From the NCBI GenBank assembly GCA_018105865.1, contig CM030837.1, positions 2,615,475-2,679,474 on the forward strand: a stretch of DNA of 64,000 nucleotides, written 5' to 3'. Within the stretch, counting starts at the first letter, position 1; each line of letters begins with the position of its first letter. Below the pieces are notes generated by a model. That model did not search any database. It saw only the letters and a list, made by a program, of their open reading frames with translations, and had not been told where the DNA came from. Below, one piece after another: positions 1 to 11,800 of this stretch. The DNA comes from Metaphire vulgaris (Eukaryota; Annelida; Clitellata; Crassiclitellata; Megascolecidae). Both the position numbers and the translations under genes were made by a program.

Positions 1-65
1 TAAATCTAAAATATCCTCCTCACTGCAGTTCGACCCTTCTGTTTTGTATTCTATGTAAATCGTTT

Positions 66-180
66 AGGGGCCGTCCATAAAGTACATCACGCTATGTTTG
101 GCCATTTTTGACCCTTCACTGTCACAAATATCGGACCCTCCTTAAAGCGTCGTCCATAAATTGCGTCACGCAGGTTTTCC

Positions 181-241
<61 letters not shown>

Positions 242-515
242 TTCGAGATTCTCGTTCAATTTTCTGCAGCAAAACAGATATTGAACTTCGAGAAATGACA
301 ACGAATATAATGGAGACAGTGTAAACTTTAATGTAGGACAATGTGTTTATCTGGGACAAAAAAACGTCTTAACGGGCAATTAAAATCGTCTTTTACTATA
401 TGCCTCCTATCAGGTATATTTAAGGTTTTCTTGATACTGAAAATGTGACGTCACAAACTGTCACGTTTTCCTATACCCCTCACCTCGAGCCTGACGTACT
501 TTATGGACGGTCCCT
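66..515. mobile_element. Inverted-repeat element with GTCCATAAAGTACATCA-type ends
   Basis: The left end AGGGGCCGTCCATAAAGTAC and the right end (GTACTTTATGGACGGTCCCT) are inverted repeats about 450 bp apart. A related CGTCCATAAATTGCGTCACG motif is nested at about 147-172, and a (TA)n tract at 183-238 expanded inside. No transposase is visible, so this is a non-autonomous (MITE-like) copy. Confidence 0.65.
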
Positions 516-595
516 TAAGTAAAATACATCTCTGCCTTAATGCCTTATTTAACACAATGTTTAGTATTCTGGCCAAATACACTCACTAGCAACAC

Positions 596-596
<1 letters not shown>

Positions 597-646
<50 letters not shown>

Positions 647-688
647 GCAGTTATACACACTTGAAACTATATATAATAAATAATAAAC

Positions 689-743
<55 letters not shown>
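597..743. repeat. Two (TA)n microsatellites
   Basis: Pure TA runs at about 600-643 and 693-743. Open frames across them are low-complexity (IY)n and not genes. Confidence 0.95.
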
Positions 744-744
<1 letters not shown>

Positions 745-1191
745 CCCCTATTACGATGGTTCTTAACACAATGCAAAAATTATTTATGATTTCTTTCTCC
801 AAGGTTTAGATGTGCGACATTTGGTGCAACACTTAATTAACAGGAAATAAGAAATACTCTATTATTTCAGTCTCTAGGGCTTGTTTGAAGCAATCAAAGT
901 CCGTCGCGTTATAGCATATTGTGTTATTTCCTATTGTTGGGATTAAAAAATGCGTGATTTGTAATAAAACAGCGTTAGTGATTAAATCTGTAATTTCAAG
1001 CCAACAAGCCAATGGTATAAACAATATGGTATCATTAACGTGGTATCATTAACGGGGATGGTATCATTAACTGGTATCATTAACTGGGGTGGTAAGATTG
1101 TGAACGATTTCGCTCGTCTGCCATGGCTGCTGGCAAAGAACGTGTAGATCGCTTGACAATGTTGGTGACTGGTGATGACGTCATTAAACTG

Positions 1192-1270
<79 letters not shown>

Positions 1271-2127
1271 GCTACACACAGATCATAAATATAGTGGTTG
1301 ATTGGGGATTGCGAGACCACATTAAAGGAATATGTTTCGAAACCACTGCTTCAAAAAAGGAGTTAATGGTGGAATTTGTGTTCTTCTTGAATTGCGTCTA
1401 CAACATGCTGTGCTAAGCTTGGCCTGCCATCATCATATTGCGGAAACAGAGCACTGCGGGCTGTTTTTGGTATGTATATAATGTTTCAAAATCGATTATT
1501 ACAGTATCTTAATTAAGTACTGGTTTCCGACACCGTTGGCAATATAGCTGCGCCAAGAAGTGGCCTCAGATTTCTGTGTGAGCCTTCAGTTTATACAGAC
1601 AAGAAAGTTGCTGAAGCTACCAGCGTAGCTTTCCTCAGACACCTGTTGTACCTCTCTTAAGATATCTGGTTCATTAGGCCTATAGGCCTGCAACAGATTT
1701 TATAGACATCAAAAACAAGTTTTTAAAAATTAATTCGCTCTGTGAGAGAAGCCAATTGAAGACCTGTTGAATAGAGGGTGCATAGGCCCTAGATATGTAA
1801 AAATCTAATCAATTTGAAGAAATTCTCCCACAAAATCCACATTTTCCTCTTGTTCCTTTTTCATTGCTTTAAACTTTGCAATAATAATCAATAATATCCT
1901 TCTCAATTTCGATCTACAGGGTTCGAAATAGATCACAGCCAGCCATTTCACAATACACACTAACGCCATTGACTGTACGAGAACGAGGCACATCAACTAA
2001 ATGAGAAAGTCCTGCCGAATATCTTGTGGAATGCCTAGTAGGGCGTTCGAGGGAAGAGCCGCGCATTAACTACCTGTTGGTTTCAGGTTTTTTCATGATG
2101 GCGTTATACCACAGACGAAAACGGTTG
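744..2127. other. Intergenic, no gene seen
   Basis: Apart from the CT run I see no exon-like conserved block. Frames are short and show no recognisable protein. Confidence 0.5.
1195..1266. repeat. (CT)n microsatellite
   Basis: About 36 uninterrupted CT units. The open frame through it codes only a Ser-Leu run. Confidence 0.95.
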
Positions 2128-2270
2128 ACGGTAACTTGATCTTGGGGGGGGGGGGTAACATTTTTGACGTAATTATGGGGGGTTAACTAAAAGTTGACAG
2201 TTGTTGACAAGGGTGGCAGGGGGTCAAAAATTGCCCACAAATTGTTGACGTAATTAATGGACAGCCCCTA
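2128..2270. mobile_element. Fragment of the TCCATTAATTACGTCAA element family
   Basis: The 3' part of an element ending GACGTAATTAATGGACAGCC. It has the same GGGGTCAAAAATTG and TTGACAGTTGTTGAC interior found at 36218-36624. Confidence 0.6.
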
Positions 2271-3296
2271 ACCAGGTGACCGCTGGCTTGACCGCGTCGG
2301 AGCAATTTAAATGCAATCTGCAGTGCACCATGCACGTTTAAGTGAATCTACCTGATTTCACAATGCTGAAACAGAACAACCGAATGAGCAGAAGAGTGAG
2401 AAGACCCATGACGCCTTACAACTGAGCAGAAATCTCAACAACGTAGCTTCTCTCTCAAACAGTCAAACTGCTGATCGTCTTCGACAGTAACACGTCATCT
2501 ACGTCAGTTTATATACAGCTTTTAATGAGATGTGACTGTCAATAACAAAATTGAAATTCAGGATGTTATGGAAAACCACGCCATGGTAACAAATGTCAAT
2601 TTTTCTCGAATTCAGGAAACAGATGAAGGCCTAAAGCTCAGTCGTCAAAGGAGAAAGTGAAAGCACGCCGCGTAGAAAATGCCGATATGCTCAGATTCAG
2701 GAAATGCGAGACGATCGAAGAGCAGATGCTTCGATTTCTTTACTGAGAGGCTTTAAAAATGGAGCAAAAGGGTTAAGGGTTCTTTAAAAAAATGGAGCAA
2801 AAGGGTTAGCTGCTTATTCTTAGGGTTCAAAATACTGAAATAAGTAATACTGAAACCCAATCATTGAATTCATGCTGAACAACGTTTCAATGATAAATCT
2901 CCAAGCTGGTAATTTATATGTAGCGCTTTGTGACAGACGTTAAAATGCACAACTACAGCTAACAATTGTTACCAATAGTAGCTCGCTTGATTCTTAGGCG
3001 CTTTCTTAAAATATAAAATCGTCCACCAACGCATGATGACGAAACGGTCTATGATGATGATGATGATGGTCTAAACCGGATAATGATGATAACAGAAATA
3101 TGATGATGATGACGACGACGATGATGATGAGGATAATGATGATGAAAATGATGATGACGATGAGGATGAGGAGGAGGAAGAGGATGTCGCCATCAGAATA
3201 AGCGGATAACTTAATTTCAGATGCGTTTGACATTTTATTAGGCCTACTTGATGTCAGATTTATTTACTGTTTAAAATTATAATAAAAAATATAATA
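2271..3296. other. Intergenic with a GAT/GAC-rich stretch
   Basis: No gene seen. The stretch 3052-3185 is an imperfect GAT/GAC/GAG repeat; its minus-strand frame codes only an Ile/Val/Leu-rich run. Confidence 0.5.
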
Positions 3297-3304
3297 GCAA
3301 CTAG

Positions 3305-3502
3305 CATTGGCGTCGCCACTGGGGAAGGGGGAAATGGGGGCAACTGCCCCCCAACCTGATCTCAGACCACCTATCAGATTCGTGCAAATCCGGTGAGAAC
3401 GTTTTTTGTGGAGGGGTGTGTGGGGTGGGGATAAGAAATCTGAAACGCCAGCCCCCTTTTGCCCCCCCAACCCCCAACCCAAAATTCCTGGCGACGCCAC
3501 TG
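3305..3502. mobile_element. hAT-like MITE with a perfect 8-bp target duplication
   Basis: A 198-bp element with ends CATTGGCGTCGCCA and TGGCGACGCCACTG (inverted repeats, one mismatch). It is flanked by GCAACTAG at 3297-3304 and 3503-3510. The 8-bp duplication and CAGTGGCG end are hAT-like. Confidence 0.8.
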
Positions 3503-3929
3503 GCAACTAGATTTCAAGTGTTTCAGTGAGATTTCCCCTGTGCTGAAAGACACCGCCGTCACTCGCTCTCAACTGTCACTCATTCACTCCCTCACTCATT
3601 CCGTTCTATTACGTTTGGTAACGCATCGATTATGAAAGTGATTGCTGGCAATTATTAACGAAAGAGAGACAAATTAGCTTTATACGATAAGAAGTAATTT
3701 TTATGTCATGAATTCGACATTCCTGTTGCCATGTCGTCAAATGGGCGTCTGAATTGAAGTTGATAACGCAATGGTGAATAGATTGTCGCGATCTCAAAAT
3801 GTTCCTTTTTTAAATAGTTATTTTACATTAATGTCCTGTCACATAAGAATGAAGCTCTATAATATTGTGGTCTGCATCAACTCGTTCAGCCGGTGGATGT
3901 ATACTGTATAGGCTAAATGTCAGAGATAA

Positions 3930-4025
3930 ATCATCGCTGATTCCCAGAAGCGAACCCGGGTGGACGGGTCATTTCTCATCGGCGCGCGGCAGACACTGGC
4001 TCTACCGAGTAAGCGAGCAATGAGC
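3930..4025 (-). repeat. tRNA-like SINE head (degenerate)
   Basis: Read on the minus strand it shows a tRNA-style segment: CTCGGTAGAGCCAGTG in an A-box position and CGGGTTCGCTTCTGGG in a B-box position. The arms do not form a convincing intact tRNA, so it is called a tRNA-derived repeat. Confidence 0.4.
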
Positions 4026-4276
4026 TCAAAATAATATGCACGAAACATCGTCGGCGCTATAGAAGCGAACAGCATGCTTTTGTTTTTCATCAATGGCCTG
4101 ACAAAAAATCACATATCCCCTTCTCAGTCTCTCTGTCCCTCTCTGTCTTCTGTCTGTGCGTCTCTCTCTCCCTCTCTCTCTCTCTTCCATCCTCCCTATC
4201 TCCCCTTTACCTCTACCTCAATCTCTCTGTCTGTCTATGGCTCTCTGTCTCCTTCTCTGTCTGTCTGCCTGCCTAT

Positions 4277-5359
4277 CGGGGGCGTAGCGACGGGGAGGGT
4301 ATATCGATATATAACAATACATACACCCCAAATTTATACCCCCATCCCCAATCAAATGCCAAAAAACTTAGGGTGTTCACTGTCCAGGCATCTCGTGGTA
4401 TTGACGACTCCCTTCTTCCTTTTTAACGGCGATCGGTGCCTCCAAATTTTTAGAATTCAGTAATTGAATGTTAATGCATTTTGGACAAAAATCAAAGCCT
4501 GTCATAGAATGGACCAGATATCTTAAGACATGGCTCTTCCCTCAGTTGACTTATTAACTTTTCCCCAAAATTTTCGACAGGCCTTTCATTTTGTTGATGT
4601 CCCTCGTTCTCGTACAGTCTCTGGCCATGGGCGCAGAAATTTTTTCAGGAGGGGGCGAAACACAATTTAACACGTACTGGTCACAGCAAAGTTTTCAAAT
4701 TTCAATGTGAAATATTGGCATTTGCATTTTCCAGGAGGGGCAAGTGCCCCCTCTTGCCCCAATGTGCGCGAGCGCCCATGTCTCTGACGCTAATGTGTAG
4801 TATGAAATGACTGGGAGGTGCTCCATTTCGAATGCTTTTGATCGAAATTGAGAAGGACGATATATTGATTATTCTTGCATTATTTGATGCAATGAAGATG
4901 GGGACAAAGGAAAATGTGGGTTTTGTCAGAGAATTATTTCTTCAATTCGCTAAAAATTTCAATAGGCCTTCAATTGGCTATGTCACATTGCGAATTAATT
5001 AGGCCCTATGCATGATGTTTTTGTTGTTTATAGGCAATGGATTGGATATCTTAAGACACTTATTATACTGCAATACTGCATACTGTATAGCTTCACAGAC
5101 GTTGTTGCTAACAGCCAAACTTGAGGCAACTCTCGTAGACGCTAAATTTGCAGCAATTATGTGGGGGTGTCCAGCAGCCATTGGTATATATATATATATA
5201 TATATTTTTTTTTTAGTCCCTCGGTACTTCATTCCCGAAGGTCTTATGAAAAAAAGTGTCCGGAGACATTAAGAAATTGTGTGGCTAACTCTCGTCCGGT
5301 TCGAGGTCTGGAAAAGTTCCTCGAAAAGCAATGGCGTTAAATCGCTGCAGAGTGACAGA

Positions 5360-5441
<82 letters not shown>

Positions 5442-5588
5442 CCCAAAATCAATCTACCTTAAAGTTTTTTTATGTGATTTACATGTGATTATTATGTGGT
5501 TTATATGGTTTATGTGGTTTATAGTTAAGATTTATACCCACCCAAAATATTTATACCCTCCCAAATCAAATTCCTGGCTACGCCCCTG
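4277..5588. repeat. Interval bounded by GGGGCGTAGC/GCTACGCCCCTG repeat ends, with TA microsatellites
   Basis: The left end CGGGGGCGTAGCGACGG and the right end CTGGCTACGCCCCTG resemble the hAT-like family. Similar TTTATACCC text lies inside both ends, and the middle looks inserted. (TA)n runs lie at 5186-5207 and 5365-5440. No target duplication is visible. Confidence 0.35.
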
Positions 5589-5689
5589 ATTACTAGGCCA
5601 TTTCGTGGAACAATATCTTGCGCAACTACACGCTGATAATTTCGCTGCTAAGAATCAATTCCAGGTTATTCACATTTGAACGTCATCAG

Positions 5690-6060
5690 GTTGCAAGTAA
5701 GTAAGTGGGCAAAATCTCGTGGATTTATATAGCGCTTTGAAGTAGTAGGCTACAACAGTAGCTGCTTATTCTTAGGCGCGCGCTTAGCCTTTTAAAATAT
5801 CTATGAGAAAGGTGAATGATCAGCCAGACAATTGTCTATAGGCTATGTCCGAAGGGCAGTGAGGCTAGGTTGTCACAGCCATGGAGGAAATGAGTCCAGA
5901 AAAGGGAAGGATTTAGGCATAGACCTGAATACTTGAGGATATAATGGAGGAATATTAGGAAATGAGGATTCAGATTTTATTGTTTGACAATGGCTAAAGC
6001 TGCGGAGGGAAGCTGGAATCGAGTTCCGAAGCTCAGATGTTGCGTATGAAACAGCGCTAT
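5690..6060 (-). repeat. TTAC-tailed SINE-like repeat
   Basis: In minus orientation: a body with GAATAAGCAGCTACTGTTG, then AGCGCTATATAAATCC, ending in a short (TTAC)n tail (GTAAGTAAGT on the plus strand at about 5695). Related copies occur at 29985-30070 and 58540-58640. Confidence 0.55.
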
Positions 6061-6119
6061 ATATTTGAAGATCATCGGCTCATATCTTTGTTTATAGGTA
6101 TATTCGAGTGTAATCCGGT

Positions 6120-6255
6120 AGATCTACTAGGAATCGCGTAGTGGTCGATCAGATGACCAGATGCGCAGAGTGGCAGTGACGTCACTTCCGGCCTTCTCCG
6201 CTGAGTGTTTTAATGGTGGACGTCGGTCGTCGTTGTGTGAACCGGAACGACAATC
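6120..6255 (+). promoter_or_regulatory. Probable PITP promoter with a CRE next to an ETS site
   Basis: A CpG-containing stretch directly upstream of the first coding exon. It has a perfect CRE palindrome TGACGTCA at 6177-6184 that overlaps an ETS-type site ACTTCCGG at 6184-6191, about 70 bp before the ATG. Both motifs are typical of TATA-less housekeeping promoters. The start site itself cannot be placed from sequence. Confidence 0.5.
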
Positions 6256-7765
6256 ATGATCATAAAAGAATAGTTAGTTCTATCTTAATCGCCTCAGATC
6301 TAGCACACAATTGCGTTTAAATACGCCGACTATGCGTTTTTCTCTAAAAGTCGTATTTTGGTGCATTTCTAGTGGTTTTGGTTGAAACAATAGACGGTGC
6401 GTTGGAGGTGTGACTAGCCAGTCGACTCCCCCTCTCCCTAAATAGATCTCATCTTTTTGACGGAAATTTGTCATTTTATGGATTTTCATCCTTTTTTAGC
6501 GTGTGAAATATTTATTGTGAAAGTGCGAGAGGGTCGCTGTGTGTTGTTTGGCCTTTTTAGAACTGTAAAAGTGCTGCCGCCGTTAATTCGTTGTCACGAA
6601 TAAAGACAATGAAATATGCCATTGTGCGGTGTATTCTCATGGCGTATTCTCCTGTAAAATATCCGGTTTTTCTGTTACTTTTATCCGAAACAATAGACGA
6701 ATAGTTGTGAGGATTTTTATGTTAATATTTTTTTGTTACTGTTGGTAGGTCACTGACCTTGTTTCTGATCCTTATTATTATTATCATATGCAATTCATTT
6801 TGCTAGCATAATTGGGGTAGATGCATAAATCTCGGTCGGTAAAACTGCATTTTAGCGTTCTAAATTGCCACACTGAACTTTTTGAGTTATTTCAATCATT
6901 TAGGCATCTATATGTATATTTATATGTATATAATTTCCATTGTGTTCATACATGCTTTAATTGTGTGTTATTATACAACAAAAGTTCTTTGATGTAAACT
7001 TCATGTGTATATTTTACTGTTTTCAGCCGGGTTGTTTTGCCTATGACGGTCGAAGAGGTGCGTACCCTGCATGATTTGATTAACCCTTTTGCCCCTATGG
7101 CTCCTGTGTGTCCGAACCCTGTCCCCTAGGCTCCTGGGAAAAATTATGGGGTTCTTTAGGGCTTCCACATAAACTCAAATATCTTGAGTAAATGTTAACA
7201 TAGAACAAAATGTTTCCACCAGTTTCCTCAGAATTGAACTGGCTTGACAGCAGGCACTGTGAATACATTACAAAACTGTTTCCAGATGAAAATGTATTCA
7301 TTTAATGATAAAATATGTGACAGTGCTATTATTAGATAAGTCAATAGGCTTATATACATGTTATTTTGTTCATATTTTATGTAAGTTGTGAAGAAATTAT
7401 GGAGAAAGAAATAAAGATGTCATGTCATGATTAATTATTGAACATGGTGTGTCAAGTGCAGACTGCCTACCTGGGCCTACAAACCTGACCATTGTGGACT
7501 ATGGATTTCACCCAGATTGAGTGATCGTGAATAAGCTGGTGCACTGAGCGAAGCTTTTGGGCAGTGCTATAGAAATTTAGTTTTACTTACTTACTTACTT
7601 ACATCATTTATATACACGCGTGCATAACATTAAGTTTTGATTTGATCCAGACAGTTTACATAAGACAATGAATGTGTAGATTTTATTTAGTTTTATGTGC
7701 TTGAATTCTGTCTATTTATATTTTATGTCTTGGAAAAGATAATAAGTCGGATTATAACAATTGCA

Positions 7766-7848
<83 letters not shown>

Positions 7849-7919
7849 CATACACACTACTTTAGTGGCATTTCATACTGCTCTATAGCAACCAATCATT
7901 TTCTATAAGTTTGGAGTGA

Positions 7920-7967
<48 letters not shown>

Positions 7968-8825
7968 CATGTGAATTAATTTAGAGTTTCTGTCTTGTCT
8001 TGTGGATAATTATACTTTAGACGCTTGGTTGATGCATCGCATTGTATAATGCTAAGCTGATTTGTTTGTTGTTTGTAACATGTTGGAAATGCAACATTCA
8101 TCAACTATGGGCATGGATGTGACAGATGTGTTGTTTTGTGTTGTTTTTTTGTGTCTGATTACAGTACCAGGTCGCACAGCTCTATTCCGTGGCGCAGGCG
8201 AGTAAGAATGAAACCGGGGGAGGCGAGGGCATCGAGGTATTGAAGAACGAGCCATTTGCATCGACGGAAGGGGTGCAGCCAAAGACTCCCCTCTTGAACG
8301 GCAACTATACGTCCGGGCAGTTCACCCATAAAATCTATCACTTGGCGAGGTGAGCAGGAGGACCCCCCCCCATTGATTCTGATCCTATCTGTTTTGTGTT
8401 TTGTTACTTATGAACGAATATTTAGAAAATTCTGCTAAAAATCTTGGATGGTTTTCGAACGTTTCTGTTTTGTCGGTTATTGATTAACGTTTTGCACGCG
8501 TTAATTAGCATCAGGCTTAAATTGGCGTAGATAATATTCATTGCAATAGTAATTGCTTTGCTGTGAATTGCATACTAAAGTGTGAATGCTATCGTTTTTA
8601 TTTAGGAACCGTTTGCATGCTGCGGTGCTTTTAAATTAGCCAAACTGAAATTTGCTTCTGGTGCTAATTTGCAGTTTCACTGATACAGTGGGAACCCCAT
8701 ATCCTGTCTTTTTCTTGTATTATTCAAGGCTGCTATTGAAGTCACCCTGAATTACTGTTATTATTAATAAGCAAGTTGCCTTGTGTAGTTTACTCTTTTC
8801 AAGGATGTCTGCCTGTTTGTAATGC

Positions 8826-8898
<73 letters not shown>

Positions 8899-11800
8899 TA
8901 GTATATATTATATATATCTTTATATATATATATAATTTCCTGCATGTTTGAGGTTTCCCACTGTAGACATCATATCTGATACCTGGTTCATCAATTTGCT
9001 TGCATTGTCAGAGTTTTGCTTTGATTTAACAGTGCATAAGCAATACTGTAAGAAAATGCATGCTGTGGGTTATTATTATGGTTATGAAGGATTTTTTAAT
9101 GGGGACAAAGGATTTATTCATTAGTTTTTTTTATGCTCTCGATCGACCGTTCTGTCGCGTCATTTGATACGGCCAGTTGTGCTACTGGTGCTGAATGTTA
9201 GAACTGAAAGATGCCGCTCTTGTTTTCATGTTGTTGGCTTATCTTTGAAAATGTTATTGGTGGTTTGTTATTGCCGTTTTCGTTGTTTTATTTCTATCGT
9301 GTTGCTGTTTTACGCGACTTTCCTTTAGCCTCTGTTTTGTGTGCCTCGCGGGCTTTCTCTCTGTAGCCAAATAGCTGGTTCTGAGTTAAACTAATGCGCG
9401 CGCTGCATTTTGGATTTTTAGCAAGGTTCCCAAGTTTGCTCGTGCTTTGGCCCCCAAAGGTTCTATGCATATCCACGAGGAGGCGTGGAACGCCTTTCCC
9501 TACTGCAGGACTGTGATTTCGGTAAGAGGACGGGGTACTTAGCCTTCGGCACCCTCCATCTGAATGATGTTAGATATAAGATTTGCAAGAGGGGCTTTCT
9601 GCACTCAGTTACAGTACCTACTCCTTGGCAGTGTTTGAAACGGTTCATTGATTTCATAGGAATTGTAACATTGAAATTGGATTAGGATCTTTGGAAATAA
9701 ATTACTTATTGGAACTGGTTGGCTGCTTTTGCACATATTTGCCGTTGTTTTCAAATTTCGAGTTGTCTCAGTTCAGCCCGCTGCACAACTGTAAATGTTG
9801 AAATTGGATTTCAGTTTTTCTAAATTTGGATGCAATACTGTACTTTCAGTCTTATTAGCTCCGGAACAGTAATTAGCCTTAAACGAATGCTGAAGGCTTT
9901 AAAAGTAGTAAAAAGTTTGTATCAGAAATTTGACGTACTGTTGGGTGGTGGTTGGATTTATTGTTGTTAGATATAGGAGAGTTTTGAATTTTCTCTATTG
10001 TTATTACGACTTATGTCATGGTTTATCCCTGCCATATTAACCCCTTAACTGGGGACCCTGGATATATCCATACATTTTACATTGAGTTACAGTTAAATAC
10101 CCAGTTAAGGGGTTAAGAAGCCTGTAAATGGAATTGAATTGAATCAATGTAGGAAAGTAGTGATCTGAAAGATAAATAAATTTATCAATTTAATACTTTG
10201 CAAATCAAATCAGTTGCCTCTTATTCAAATCATTTACTTGTAATGACTAACAGTGGAACAGTAGTGAAATGTAGGTTGCATTTACATTAGAGATGAAAAT
10301 GAAGACAAAAACTGCTTGATTTCATTAATGAAATTGAATTAATAGGTTTTTTATTTTTGCTGACAACGTTTCTATTTAGAAGCAGTGTTTGGACATTTGA
10401 TTTTTGACTACATTGTCTGTAATGTTAATTATATCTCTATCATTGTACCTCTAGCTGTGCACATGTAGCATTCCTAACATACAGTTTCCTTCCGTTAGAT
10501 ACTCTTGACCCATGCATGCATTAGCTGGCCTCTGTAGCTGTCTCCCTTAAATACCTCTAAACCCTTCTCTATCAAGTATGCAGTAATCAAAATAATGGGA
10601 TGACCTTTACAAGAGGTCAGCCCATTCCTCAACTTCAGTTGAGGTCCTATTTGAATTAATTATTCGATTTCACGGAGGAGTTTATGTTGTTTTAAGCTTT
10701 TGGGTCGGTCTCCTCGATCCTTGTATTTCTGGAATTATTTTGTTTCTCAGCAAAGTACCGACATACATCCTTTGGCTTGCGCCGAAAGGTTCTCTCGAAA
10801 TTCACGAAGAGGCGTGGAATGCATTTCCGTATTGTAGGACAGTAATTACGGTAAGAGAAACTGATACAGAAGCGGTCACAACGCCGTCGATGTGGACTGT
10901 TGGTTAATTGCAGTTACCATTTCAACAACTACGGCTACTACTCTGTTGATCATTTTTTGTTGTTATTCCCCATGTTCTAATATTTTTTTCTGATGAAACT
11001 TGTTTTTTTAAATGTTTTAAATTTCTATACACTTGGGATAACAAATTTGATTTGAATTTCTAATGTTGAACATTTCAACCATTGGCGAATTCGTCTAGTC
11101 AGTGTGTCCTCATGAAAAAAATAATTCAAAATTTAACCAGCTCTATTTTGATGTACATGTTGCCAAGAGTTTTGGCATTATGTTCATTCGAATATATCTT
11201 TTTGCAAGGACTTTAACCCCTTAACTGGGGACCCCGGATATATCCATCCATTTTACATTGAGTTACAGTTAAAGACACGGTTAAGGGGGGTTAAGTTTTC
11301 TCACCTTGGATGAAATGTCTTTTGTGTTAACAAAACTCAGTTTCTGCTGTGTGAATTCTCATTGGAGCCCAGTGATCAATGGCACTTTGTTGAAACTTTT
11401 ATGCTTGTTATCAAGTGAATTAAATAATTAATCAGGATGCCTTTTCTTTTCATTTAGAAATACCCTGCCTCATTATACATATTCTTTTTGGATCCCTGTA
11501 GTTGGCACTTTTTGCACTTAATACCAGTTATTTGAAAAATACAGTAGATAATTAAGTTTCATCCTAGTTTTGACTATTATTGGTGTGGATGTGAATTTTG
11601 ATAGCATAGAGATAAAATTAGTTTTGCTATTAGAACATTGATTGATTATTTTATGACATTAGTGATATTTTGTCATTGCAGGGTATTTGAACATTAGATT
11701 AATAGTTGTTATATTGAATTCAAAATATACTTTTGTGTGTGTGTGTGTTTTTAAACTTCTAATTTTTAGTCTATTGACTTTTGTGGATCATATTTATGAA

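Noticed and set aside
4074..4463. 129-codon Ser/Leu-rich frame
   Set aside because: Driven by CT-rich repeats and a transposon end; no conserved protein text.
9422..9521. Exon 4a as a decayed pseudo-exon
   Set aside because: Frame, splice sites and all key residues are intact, with only synonymous changes in the conserved block.
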